NCBI GenBank assembly: GCA_018820205.1
Contig: JAHJOK010000073.1
Location: forward strand, 1-54,624
DNA from: Alphaproteobacteria bacterium
GTDB taxonomy: Bacteria > Pseudomonadota > Alphaproteobacteria > Caulobacterales > Caulobacteraceae
Direction: 5' to 3'
Length of the DNA stretch: 54,624 nucleotides
The translations under genes and the position numbers were made by a program. Positions 1 through 7,438 of this stretch are shown piece by piece; positions within the stretch are counted from its first letter, which is position 1; each line of letters opens with the position of its first letter. The notes beneath the pieces are model-generated. The model was not told the DNA's origin and did no database searches. It saw only the letters and a program-made list of their open reading frames with translations.

Positions 1-2
1 AA

Positions 3-161
3 GCGACTGAGCGATCCACGACGGGCGATATGACATCGACGGTTTACCGCAACCGGACGGACCCGTCCTTTACAGCCGTCATCAGCCGTGCTGACGCGCC
101 GGGAGCGCGGTTGGACCGCGTTCAGGTGCTCGTGACAGGCAGTTATGCAGCGAGTGAGTAG
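3..161 (+). CDS. C-terminal end of an unidentified protein (partial)
   Basis: An open frame enters from the left edge and runs 52 codons to TAG at 159-161. The residues (ending in TGSYAASE) match no family I recognise. Codon third positions are fairly GC-rich but less so than in the firm genes here, so it may be the tail of a real gene or chance. Nothing more can be said without upstream sequence. Confidence 0.35.
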   Translation, partial: ATERSTTGDMTSTVYRNRTDPSFTAVISRADAPGARLDRVQVLVTGSYAASE

Positions 162-328
162 ACCGCCACTCATCGGGCCCCTGTATGTCCGATTTGGGTC
201 GGATCGCGACATTGGCGTTGGTCTCGTAACCGGACATTGATCGCAATCTGCCGACGCGCTTCTCGAACGCCGCAAGCCTCCCATGGAAAGCACGGTGTTG
301 GGGCTCAGGTTGGGGCAGAAGCCTTTGC

Positions 329-355
329 CTTTGATTTAATCGTCAGAAATCAAAG
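329..355. repeat. AT-rich inverted repeat downstream of tRNA-Ser
   Basis: Perfect 9-base arms (CTTTGATTT at 329-337 and AAATCAAAG at 347-355) around a 9-base loop. It lies 16 bases past the 3' end of the minus-strand tRNA-Ser, where a terminator would be expected, but no T-run follows on that strand. The rest of 162-370 shows nothing I can identify. Confidence 0.35.
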
Positions 356-370
356 CGCTGCGAGGCGGGC

Positions 371-462
371 TGGCGGAGACGGAGGGATTCGAACCCTCGA
401 TACCCCTTACAGGGTATGACGATTTAGCAAACCGTTGCCTTCAGCCACTCGGCCACGTCTCC
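371..462 (-). tRNA. tRNA-Ser (anticodon GCT)
   Basis: Read on the minus strand, a complete class II tRNA: acceptor stem GGAGACG pairing with CGTCTCC, a D-arm, an anticodon loop TTGCTAA giving GCT, a long variable arm, T-arm with GGTTCGAATCC, and an encoded CCA end (371-373). It decodes AGC/AGU serine codons. The long variable arm confirms serine identity. Confidence 0.95.
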
Positions 463-555
463 GGCAGGCAGGCCAGATAGCGGAGGTGGCGGCCGTGTGC
501 AATCGGGCCGAGACATATCGGTGACCAAATCCGCTACTGCGGCTAGGGTCGGGTC

Positions 556-1548
556 ATGATCCCTGCCGCCGCACCGTTGCCAGTCCTGACCAACATCGAC
601 CGAGCGCGGTTCGAAGCGGAGATCGTTCCGGCCGGGAAACCGGTCGTATTGAAGGGACTTGTGGGCGACTGGCCGCTGGTGACGACAGCCGATCTGCCGG
701 GTTATCTGCGAGGGCTCGAGACGCCAAAGCCGGTCGCCGCCTTTGCCGGGCCGGCGTCGATGGGTGGGCGGTTCTTCTATTCGGACGACCTGAGGGGTTT
801 CAATTTCGACCGGGTCCAGATGTCGCTGTCGGACCTGCTGGACCGTCTGGCGGCGGGCGGTCCCGGCTATCTGTATGCGGGCGCGATCCCGGCGCCGTCG
901 CACCTGCCGGGTCTGGCCGAGGCCAATCCCATGCCGTTGCTCGACGATGCCAAGGAGCGGCTGACCTCCTTATGGCTGGGCAATAGGACCATCACCGCCG
1001 CCCATTGGGATCTGGCGCAGAACCTGGCCTGCGTCGTCGCGGGTCGCCGCCGCTTCACCCTGTTTCCGCCCGATCAGGTGCGAAATCTCTATGTCGGGCC
1101 GCTGGACAACACACTGGCGGGCCAGCCGATCAGTCTGGTGGATTTCGATGCGCCCGATCCGGAGGCGCACCCCCGCTTCGCCGAGGCGATGGAGCACGCA
1201 ATGGTCGCCGATCTGGAGCCGGGCGATGCGATCTATATCCCCAGTCTCTGGTGGCACCATGTGCGTTCGCTGGACGATTTCGGCGGGCTGGTGAATTTCT
1301 GGTGGCGGGACGGGCCGGACTATATGGCGACGCCGATGTTCACCCTGTGGCACGCCATGCTGACGATCCGCGATCTGCCCGCCAACGAACGCGCCGCGTG
1401 GCGCGACTTCTTCGACCACTATGTCTTCCAGACGCACGGCGACCCGATGGAGCACCTCCCTATCGATGCGCGCGGCCTGATGGCGCCGATGACGCGTGAG
1501 ATCGAGAGCCGGCTGAAGCGACTGCTGATCGGGCCGTTGAGCCGATAG
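556..1548 (+). CDS. Cupin-like / JmjC-type Fe(II)- and 2-oxoglutarate-dependent oxygenase
   Basis: 330 residues, the usual size for bacterial cupin_8/JmjC-like oxygenases. The iron-binding facial triad is visible: H150-W-D152 and a distal histidine in the WWHH motif (H234/H235), inside a C-terminal double-stranded beta-helix. The segment GRRRFTLFPPDQ just after the HxD motif is typical of the family. Family members hydroxylate protein or RNA side chains, but the substrate cannot be read from sequence. The protein looks cytoplasmic, with no signal peptide. It stands alone, 93 bases from the divergent tRNA-Ser, and the next gene begins 81 bases after its stop. Family is secure; the target is unknown. 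Confidence 0.85.
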   Translation: MIPAAAPLPVLTNIDRARFEAEIVPAGKPVVLKGLVGDWPLVTTADLPGYLRGLETPKPVAAFAGPASMGGRFFYSDDLRGFNFDRVQMSLSDLLDRLAAGGPGYLYAGAIPAPSHLPGLAEANPMPLLDDAKERLTSLWLGNRTITAAHWDLAQNLACVVAGRRRFTLFPPDQVRNLYVGPLDNTLAGQPISLVDFDAPDPEAHPRFAEAMEHAMVADLEPGDAIYIPSLWWHHVRSLDDFGGLVNFWWRDGPDYMATPMFTLWHAMLTIRDLPANERAAWRDFFDHYVFQTHGDPMEHLPIDARGLMAPMTREIESRLKRLLIGPLSR

Positions 1549-1629
1549 TCGCAGTTTCCCCGACGTGATCTTGTGAGGCGCGGCGCGGAGGGATAGGGCT
1601 TCGGCAACATCTTTCCCAGGGAGACGACC

Positions 1630-1935
1630 ATGGCTGATCTGGCTCAAGTCACTGAACACATCCGCGGCGCCGTCGGCGACAACTCCGGTCTGGGCAGGAC
1701 CGTGAAGCTGGACCTGGGCGACCAGGGCAAGATCTACATCGACGGCGCCTCGTCGCCGAACACCGTGACCAACGAGGACAAGCCCGCCGACGCCACCGTC
1801 ACCATGAGCTGGGACGACTTCATGGCCCTGTCCGAGGGCAAGCTGGACCCGATGATGGCATTCATGCAGGGCAAGCTGAAGATCGCCGGCGACATGATGA
1901 TCGCCCAGAAGCTGGCCCCGCTGCTGAAGCGCTAG
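1630..1935 (+). CDS. SCP2 sterol-binding domain protein
   Basis: A stand-alone 101-residue SCP2 domain. The core signature is clear: the alternating strand ending in IYIDG near residue 38, the 'ATVTMSWDDFMALSEGKLDP' block (about 56-75), then 'GKLKIAGDMMIAQKL' forming the lid helix of the lipid pocket. Such small soluble proteins bind fatty acyl-CoAs or other hydrophobic ligands. It lies just upstream of an acyl-CoA dehydrogenase on the same strand, suggesting shared lipid metabolism, though an inverted repeat separates the two genes. A good Shine-Dalgarno (GGGAG) precedes the ATG. Confidence 0.88.
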   Translation: MADLAQVTEHIRGAVGDNSGLGRTVKLDLGDQGKIYIDGASSPNTVTNEDKPADATVTMSWDDFMALSEGKLDPMMAFMQGKLKIAGDMMIAQKLAPLLKR

Positions 1936-1962
1936 TGGTCGGCTAACGAAAGCTATACGTCA

Positions 1963-1994
1963 GAACGGCGCGGTCCCAGCGGATCGCGCCGTTC
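1963..1994 (+). terminator. Hairpin between SCP2 gene and acyl-CoA dehydrogenase
   Basis: Perfect 10-base arms GAACGGCGCG (1963-1972) and CGCGCCGTTC (1985-1994) with a 12-base loop. No T-run follows, so it may weaken rather than end transcription. Confidence 0.45.
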
Positions 1995-2015
1995 GCATAT
2001 CGGGAGGAAGAACAG

Positions 2016-3230
2016 ATGGACTTCAAGCACAGCGACAAGGCCCTGCACTGGCAGGAGCGTGTCACCCGGTTCCTGGACGACAAGGTGGCGCCGCGCGCCG
2101 CCGACTACTGGGCCGAGGTCCATGCCGACCACACCGTGCAGCCCCCGACCATGGAGGCGCTAAAGGCCGAGGCGCGCGACGCCGGTCTGTGGAACATGTT
2201 CCTGCCCGGCGATCACGGCGCCGGGCTGACCAACCTGGAATACGCCCCGCTCGCCGAGGCGATGGGCCGCGCGGGCCTGTGGACGCCAGAGGTGTTCAAC
2301 TGCAACGCCCCCGACACCGGCAATATGGAAGTCCTCCATATGTACGGGAACGAAGCGCAGCAGCAGCGGTGGTTGAAGCCCCTGATGGCGGGCGACATCC
2401 GCTCGGCCTTCCTGATGACCGAGCCGGCCGTGGCGTCCTCGGACGCGACCAACATCCAGACCTCGATCGTGCGCGAGGGCGACGAGTATGTGATCAACGG
2501 TCGCAAATGGTGGTCGACCAACATGGGCCACCCCAACGTCGCCATCTCGATCGTCATGGGAAAGACCGACACCGGCGCCGCGACGCACCAGCAGCAGTCC
2601 CAGGTGCTGGTCCCCACCGACACGCCCGGCTTCCGAGTCGAGCGGATGCTGACCGTGTTCGGGTATGACGAGCGCCCCATCGGCCATGCCGAGGTCGTTC
2701 TGGACAACGTCCGGGTGCCGGTCGAGAATCTGATCGCGGGCGAGGGCAGGGGGTTCGAGATCGCGCAAGGGCGCCTCGGGCCGGGCCGCATCCATCACTG
2801 CATGCGCGTGATCGGGGCGGCGGAAAAGGCGCTGGAGTTGATGTGCGAGCGTCTGCTGAACCGCACGGCGTTCCGGAAACAACTGGCCGAGCATTCGGTC
2901 TGGGAACAGCGGGTCGGCGAGGCGCGGACCAATATCGAGATGTGCCGCCTGATGGTGCTGAAGGCTGCCTGGATGATCGACCAGGCGGGGGCCAAGAACG
3001 CCAAGTCCGAGATCGCCCAGATCAAGGTCGCGGCGCCCAAGATGGCGCTGCAGATCATCGACGACGCCATCCAGGCGTTCGGCGGCGCCGGCGTCTCGGC
3101 CGATACCCCGCTGGCCGAGATGTACGGCACGGTCCGGACCCTGCGTCTGGCCGACGGTCCGGACGAGGTTCACAACCGCACCATCGCCCGGCTGGAATAC
3201 GCCAAACACGGCGGCAGGCCGGTTCGCTAG
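2016..3230 (+). CDS. Acyl-CoA dehydrogenase (ACAD10/11-like)
   Basis: 404 residues, normal length for the family, with the three expected parts: an N-terminal helical domain (1-125), a central beta domain containing FLMTEPAVASSDATN (about 132-146) and NGRKWWSTN (flavin-contacting strand), and a C-terminal helical domain ending in the QAFGGAGVSADTPLAEMYG motif that binds FAD across the dimer. It introduces a trans-2,3 double bond into an acyl-CoA and passes electrons to ETF. The wording of the motifs resembles ACAD10/11-type enzymes acting on long or modified acyl-CoAs; chain length is inference. RBS GGGAGGAAG precedes the ATG. The stop overlaps a converging small ORF stop at CTAG. Confidence 0.92.
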   Translation: MDFKHSDKALHWQERVTRFLDDKVAPRAADYWAEVHADHTVQPPTMEALKAEARDAGLWNMFLPGDHGAGLTNLEYAPLAEAMGRAGLWTPEVFNCNAPDTGNMEVLHMYGNEAQQQRWLKPLMAGDIRSAFLMTEPAVASSDATNIQTSIVREGDEYVINGRKWWSTNMGHPNVAISIVMGKTDTGAATHQQQSQVLVPTDTPGFRVERMLTVFGYDERPIGHAEVVLDNVRVPVENLIAGEGRGFEIAQGRLGPGRIHHCMRVIGAAEKALELMCERLLNRTAFRKQLAEHSVWEQRVGEARTNIEMCRLMVLKAAWMIDQAGAKNAKSEIAQIKVAAPKMALQIIDDAIQAFGGAGVSADTPLAEMYGTVRTLRLADGPDEVHNRTIARLEYAKHGGRPVR

Positions 3231-3391
3231 ACGGACTTGCTGCCACCGTTATGGCGGCAGTCGCCCTGATCGACGCTGTTTCGCAGCGTGATCCGCAGGT
3301 CGGGGGTGACAGCCTCGATCAGGGTAACCATCTGCGCATTGCCGACGAAGGCCGGGTTCCCGACACAGGAACCAATCCGGGTCGGTGACAT
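3227..3391 (-). CDS. Possible small Cys-containing protein (uncharacterised)
   Basis: 54 codons on the minus strand, ending in a TAG that shares CTAG with the acyl-CoA dehydrogenase stop. Codon use looks real: third positions are mostly G/C and the text includes a regular alternating stretch (MVTLIEAVTPDLRITL) with a cysteine on each side (C9 near the start, C near the end). It fills the otherwise empty 3231-3444 gap. An in-frame extension to position 3562 would overlap the egtB start and is unlikely. No family recognised; it may also be the remnant of a longer gene. Confidence 0.4.
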   Translation of the reverse strand: MSPTRIGSCVGNPAFVGNAQMVTLIEAVTPDLRITLRNSVDQGDCRHNGGSKSV

Positions 3392-3444
3392 TCTGTGGCC
3401 GGGGTTGGCGAGCGCCAGCGACAGCCAGGCGGAGCGCGTCGTCC

Positions 3445-5604
3445 ATGAAAAATCTCGCACGAATTCAAGCGGCGCAAAGCGACGATCTCGATCGGTTCCG
3501 CGAGGTGCGGAGCCGTATGGTCGATCTGGCCGCCGATCTGTCGGCCGAGGATCTGGCCGCACAGGCCATGCCCGACGCCAGTCCGGGCAAATGGCATCTG
3601 GCCCATAGCAGCTGGTTTTTCGAAGCCATGATCCTGGCTGCGGATCCGGGATACGAGCCGGTCGATCCGCGACTGCAGCAGATGTTCAACTCATACTATG
3701 AAAGCTTGGGTCGGCGGGTAGAGCGCGCTGAACGCGGGCTGATGACCCGCCCGTCGATTGACGAGGTCATGGCCTATCGCGCCGAGATCGACCGGCGCAT
3801 GGCCGAGCGGCTCGGCCGCGGGCTGGACGGCGATCTGGAACGCTATCTGTTCGTCCTGGGCCTGCATCACGACCAGCAGCATCAGGAGCTGTTCCTGATG
3901 GACATGCTGAACCTGATGTCGCGTTCGCCTCTGGATCCGGCCGCTTATGCCGAGGAGCCGCGTCCGGGCGGGGCGCTGCAGACGGCCCGTGGCGGCGAGA
4001 CCCGGTTCGAGGGCGGTCTCGTCGAAATCGGTCACGAGGGGACGGGCTTCGCCTTCGACAACGAAGGTCCGCGTCACCGCGTGTGGCTGGAGCCATTCCT
4101 GCTGGATCACGACCTGCTTACCAACGGTCAGTGGCTCGAATTCATGGCCGACGGCGGATACCAACGGCCCGAACTGTGGCTGGCCGACGGCTGGTCCACG
4201 GTGAAGACCGAAGGCTGGGAAGCGCCGCTGTACTGGCGTCAGGACGACGGCGGCTGGACGGTTCTGGGCCTGACGGGACGCGCACCGGTCGATCCGGACG
4301 CTCCCGTGCGTCACGTCAGCGCCTATGAGGCCGACGCCTTCGCCCATTGGGCCGGCAAACGTCTGCCGACCGAGGCCGAGTGGGAGAGCGCGGTCGCCAC
4401 CGCGCCGGACGTGTTCTCGAATCTGTCCGGCGAAGTTTGGCAGCATACCGCCAGCGCCTATTCCCCTTATCCCGGCTTTCAGCCGACCGAGGGCACGGCG
4501 TCGGAGTACAACGGCAAGTTCATGGCCAATCAGCGCGTGCTGCGCGGCGGCTCCTTCGCCACGCCGCCGGGCCATGCGCGCGCCACCTATCGCAACTTCT
4601 TCTATCCGCAACAAAGGTGGGCCTTCATGGGCGTAAGACTGGCTTGCGACGCCCCCGCAGGGACGCGTGCGCGCATCGAGTCGATGGAGATCGCCCGCTT
4701 CCGCGCCGAACTTGTCGCCGGCCTGTCGCGGACGCCCAAGGCGGTGTCGCCCAAATGGTTCTATGACGCCGCCGGCTCCGATCTGTTCGAGGACATCACG
4801 CGCGTTCCTGAATACTACCCGACCCGACAGGAAGCGGGTCTGCTGCGGGCCATGGCGCCGGACCTGACCAATCATTTCGGCGACAACGCCGTGCTGGTGG
4901 AGTTCGGCTCCGGGGCCAGCGAGAAGACCCGCATCCTTCTGGACTCGGCCCCGACGCTGCAGGCCTATGTGCCGATCGACATCAGCCCGGACGCGCTGAA
5001 AGCCGCCGCCGCCAGCATCGCCGAGGCCTATCCGCATCTCGAGGTGGCGCCGATGGTCGGCGACTTCCTGAACCTGGCGCCTCTGCCGGAGTTGGGCCGC
5101 GGTCGACGGGTCGGCTTCTTCCCGGGATCGACGATCGGAAATCTGGAACCAGATCAGGCCGTCGCCTTCCTGACCCATGCCCGCGAGCGGCTGGGGCCGT
5201 CTTCGTTGTTCATACTAGGCGTGGATCTGGTCAAGGATCCCGACGTGCTGGTCGCCGCCTATGACGACGCCCAAGGAGTGACGGCGGCCTTCAACAAGAA
5301 TCTGCTCGTCCGCGCCAACCGCGAGCTGGGGGCGAATTTCGATCTGGACGGATTCCAGCACCTCGCCGTGTGGAACGCCGATCGGTCGCGCATGGAAATG
5401 CACCTGCGCGCCGAGCGCGACATGACCGTCAGGGTGGGAGAGGCCGAGATTCAATTCGCCTCCGGCGAAACCATCCACACCGAAAGCTCGCGCAAATTCA
5501 CCGAGGCCAGCGTGACCGCGATGGCCGAGGCCGCCGGGTGGCGGGTGGCGGCCTTCCGGACAAGCCCCGAGCCCTCGGTCGCGCTGGCGCTGCTGGCGGT
5601 CTGA
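3445..5604 (+). CDS. egtB-egtD: Bifunctional ergothioneine biosynthesis protein EgtB-EgtD (sulfoxide synthase fused to histidine methyltransferase)
   Basis: One 719-residue frame carries two ergothioneine enzymes. Residues 1-400 are EgtB: a DinB-like helical domain with His51 and the iron motif H142-xxx-H146-x-E148, then an FGE-sulfatase-like domain ending in RVLRGGSFATPPGHARATYRN and FMGVRLA. Residues about 414-719 are EgtD, starting with the family opening PKWFYDAAGSDLFEDIT and PEYYPTR (437-461), followed by the SAM site (VEFGSGASEKT) and GSTIGNL. EgtD trimethylates histidine to hercynine; EgtB joins it oxidatively to a cysteine thiol donor. The link is only about a dozen residues. The ATG at 3445 is chosen because an upstream ATG (3385) adds non-homologous residues. 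An internal ATG at residue 414 could also yield free EgtD. Fungal Egt1 carries the domains in the opposite order. Confidence 0.88.
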   Translation: MKNLARIQAAQSDDLDRFREVRSRMVDLAADLSAEDLAAQAMPDASPGKWHLAHSSWFFEAMILAADPGYEPVDPRLQQMFNSYYESLGRRVERAERGLMTRPSIDEVMAYRAEIDRRMAERLGRGLDGDLERYLFVLGLHHDQQHQELFLMDMLNLMSRSPLDPAAYAEEPRPGGALQTARGGETRFEGGLVEIGHEGTGFAFDNEGPRHRVWLEPFLLDHDLLTNGQWLEFMADGGYQRPELWLADGWSTVKTEGWEAPLYWRQDDGGWTVLGLTGRAPVDPDAPVRHVSAYEADAFAHWAGKRLPTEAEWESAVATAPDVFSNLSGEVWQHTASAYSPYPGFQPTEGTASEYNGKFMANQRVLRGGSFATPPGHARATYRNFFYPQQRWAFMGVRLACDAPAGTRARIESMEIARFRAELVAGLSRTPKAVSPKWFYDAAGSDLFEDITRVPEYYPTRQEAGLLRAMAPDLTNHFGDNAVLVEFGSGASEKTRILLDSAPTLQAYVPIDISPDALKAAAASIAEAYPHLEVAPMVGDFLNLAPLPELGRGRRVGFFPGSTIGNLEPDQAVAFLTHARERLGPSSLFILGVDLVKDPDVLVAAYDDAQGVTAAFNKNLLVRANRELGANFDLDGFQHLAVWNADRSRMEMHLRAERDMTVRVGEAEIQFASGETIHTESSRKFTEASVTAMAEAAGWRVAAFRTSPEPSVALALLAV

Positions 5605-5625
5605 CGCGGCGCCTGGCGGACACGA

Positions 5626-5657
5626 AAAGGGCGGCCGGTTCGCACCGGCCGCCCTTT
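5626..5657. terminator. Bidirectional rho-independent terminator
   Basis: Perfect 14-base arms (AAAGGGCGGCCGGT at 5626-5639 and its complement at 5644-5657) around a TCGC loop. The A/T ends of the stem serve both strands. It lies between the converging egtB-egtD gene and the KGG-motif gene. Confidence 0.85.
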
Positions 5658-5679
5658 CAGCGTTCAGGATCGTAAATGT

Positions 5680-5907
5680 CTATTCGGCCTGGCCTTCGAC
5701 ATCTTCGATACGCCGCGAACCGTGCGAGGCTTCACCGCCCTTGCGGCCGGCCTGTGCGGCAAGGCTGCGGTCTTGGGAGAAGCTGCGCTTTTCGCTGGGG
5801 ACGCTGGCGCCGCCCTTGCGTGCGATTTCCCGCTGTCGCTCGGGGTCCATTGAGGCGAAGCCCCGTTTGGAGACGCCGGAGGGGCGGGTGGGCTGACCTT
5901 GGGCCAT
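5680..5907 (-). CDS. KGG-motif stress-type protein
   Basis: 75 residues, hydrophilic and strongly charged. Two general-stress (GsiB-type) signatures are visible: DPERQREIARKGGASVP (residues 21-37) and AAQAGRKGGEASHG (50-63). Proteins with these repeats are small, unstructured and induced by starvation or other stresses; their molecular action is unclear. The start at 5907 is preceded by AAAGGGAG; an in-frame ATG further upstream has no RBS. It follows the proline-rich small gene at 6004-6150 on the same strand, about 96 bases apart, so they may be co-transcribed. Confidence 0.85.
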   Translation of the reverse strand: MAQGQPTRPSGVSKRGFASMDPERQREIARKGGASVPSEKRSFSQDRSLAAQAGRKGGEASHGSRRIEDVEGQAE

Positions 5908-6003
5908 GCGAGGCTCCCTTTCGAAGATATGCTGGCGGTTGCAGAATGAAAGCGCGAACCCCTGCAGCGGTTCCAAAAGCGCGCGATTTCAAAAGGGTGC
6001 GAA

Positions 6004-6150
6004 TCAGTCCGCACCGGGTCTTTGGAAGTCGCCGTCGTTTTCGCCGGGTTGCGGCGGCACCTCGTCGGGCGTGCCTGCCGGATCGATCTCGGGTTGCGGC
6101 GACGGGGTCATCGGCGGGGTGATTTCGGGCTGTTGCATGGGGTCGGTCAT
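6004..6150 (-). CDS. Small proline/acid-rich protein of unknown function
   Basis: 48 residues, made of Pro, Glu, Asp and Gln with no hydrophobic core (for example PEITPPMTPSPQPEIDP). It is probably intrinsically disordered. The ATG at 6150 has a GGAG a few bases upstream. It is divergent from the ElaB/YqjD-like gene at 6249 and upstream of the KGG-motif gene. No function can be assigned. Confidence 0.55.
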   Translation of the reverse strand: MTDPMQQPEITPPMTPSPQPEIDPAGTPDEVPPQPGENDGDFQRPGAD

Positions 6151-6248
6151 TGATTGAACTCCGGGCTGGATCGAGCGTGTCGGTGTCGGAACCGCTCCGG
6201 TCCCATCGGGTTCATTGGTCTGGATCACAAGCCCGACAGGAGCCCCCG

Positions 6249-6539
6249 ATGGCCGACATCAATCCGACCCTGAAAGACGAGGAAATCACCGACGTCGCCG
6301 ACGACCGGCGCGCCCGTCTTGACCGCGCGGGCGACCGCTGGATCGAGCAGGGCGAGACCCGCAGCTTCGCCCGCGACGCCGGTCTGCGACAGGCGGTCCG
6401 GTCCGATCTCGCGACCAGCCGCGACTGGGCGCGTGAACGGGCGGAACTGGCCAGAAGCCGCATCGAGGACAAGCCGTTGAAGGCCACGACCTATGCGCTT
6501 GGCGTGGGCGTGCTTATCGGCCTGCTGCTGCGTCGATAG
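6249..6539 (+). CDS. ElaB/YqjD-like (DUF883) small membrane-anchored protein
   Basis: 96 residues: a long charged helix (residues 10-75, rich in Arg, Glu, Asp and Ala) followed by a single C-terminal membrane segment (ALGVGVLIGLLLRR). This is the layout of the tail-anchored ElaB/YqjD/YgaM group, whose Escherichia coli members bind ribosomes at the inner membrane in stationary phase; whether this one does is inference. The ATG at 6249 has a good RBS (CAGGAG). The neighbourhood of other small stress-type genes fits. Confidence 0.75.
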   Translation: MADINPTLKDEEITDVADDRRARLDRAGDRWIEQGETRSFARDAGLRQAVRSDLATSRDWARERAELARSRIEDKPLKATTYALGVGVLIGLLLRR

Positions 6540-6542
6540 GCG

Positions 6543-7256
6543 TCAGGCCGGACCCGCCGCCGGTCGGACCGGCGGCGTTCGTGCGGCGGCCGCGTCGGAT
6601 ACGAAGGGATTGGTGCGGCGTTCCTCGCCGAAGGTCGATATCGGCCCATGGCCCGGCACGAACGTCACATCGTCCCCCAGCGGCCACAGCTTGGTGATCA
6701 CCGACCGGATCAGGGCGTCCGGGTCGCTGCGCGGGAAGTCGGTCCGCCCGACCGACCCCTTGAACAGCACGTCCCCCACCTGTGCGAACCGCGCCGCCCG
6801 GTTGAAGAAGATGACGTGGCCCGGCGTGTGACCCGGACAATGCGCCGTTTCCCACGTCGTTTCGCCCAGGGTCACCGTGTCGCCGTCAGCCAGCCAGCGC
6901 GTAGGGGTGAACGTCCGCGCATCGGGGATGCCCCAGCGCTGGCCGTGAACTTCGAGGTCATCGATCCAGAATTGATCGGCGGGATGCGGCCCGATGATCG
7001 GGGCGCCTGATTTTTCGGCCATCTCGGCGGCTCCGCCGGCGTGATCCAGGTGCCCGTGGGTTATCCAGACCTGATCCAGGGTCAGGCCCCGGCGCGCCAC
7101 CTCGCCCATGACGGCATCGACAGAGCCGCCGGGATCGATCACGGCGGCCTTCAGCGTCGCCGTGCACCAGACGGTGGTGCAGTTCTGTTGAAGCGGCGTG
7201 ACCGGCGTGACGAAGACGCCGACGGCGGAGGGGGGCGAGGACGGGGACTGGCTCAT
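6543..7256 (-). CDS. MBL-fold metallo-hydrolase (glyoxalase II-like)
   Basis: 237 residues with the full metallo-beta-lactamase set: H67-x-H69-x-D71-H72 (THGHLDHAGG), a later CPGHTPGH histidine, the bridging aspartate in LFKGSVGRTDFP, and a C-terminal FVPGHGP histidine. The GSVGRTDFP block is typical of YcbL-type/glyoxalase II-like hydrolases of thioesters such as S-lactoylglutathione; exact substrate is unknown. Cytoplasmic. Two starts are possible, 7268 and 7256; the latter has AGAGG upstream. It is transcribed away from tig, and 7257-7438 must hold both promoters. Confidence 0.88.
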   Translation of the reverse strand: MSQSPSSPPSAVGVFVTPVTPLQQNCTTVWCTATLKAAVIDPGGSVDAVMGEVARRGLTLDQVWITHGHLDHAGGAAEMAEKSGAPIIGPHPADQFWIDDLEVHGQRWGIPDARTFTPTRWLADGDTVTLGETTWETAHCPGHTPGHVIFFNRAARFAQVGDVLFKGSVGRTDFPRSDPDALIRSVITKLWPLGDDVTFVPGHGPISTFGEERRTNPFVSDAAAARTPPVRPAAGPA

Positions 7257-7438
7257 GCCTCTGGACATAGCGGCCCCCGCGAGGTTGCGAAACCGCCCGC
7301 CGCGTTGACCTTTTGGGTCCATCTCGACATAAGGGCGGGCTTCGAGGCGCCGCTCCGGATGGGGCGGCCCTTTCTGCTTCACCCTTCCTCGCGCGAACGT
7401 CCCTCCGCGGCGTCGCCCCAGAGCGTCAGATTCGTCCA

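Noticed and set aside
237..419. 60-codon plus-strand frame overlapping tRNA-Ser
   Set aside because: Its end is the reverse of the tRNA gene; the familiar GGIRTLDTPYRV text is a translated tRNA artefact.
3445..5604. OvoA (ovothiol synthase), which also has a synthase-methyltransferase layout
   Set aside because: The C-terminal half is of the EgtD family (PKWFYDAAGSDLFE, PEYYPTR), not the OvoA-type methyltransferase.
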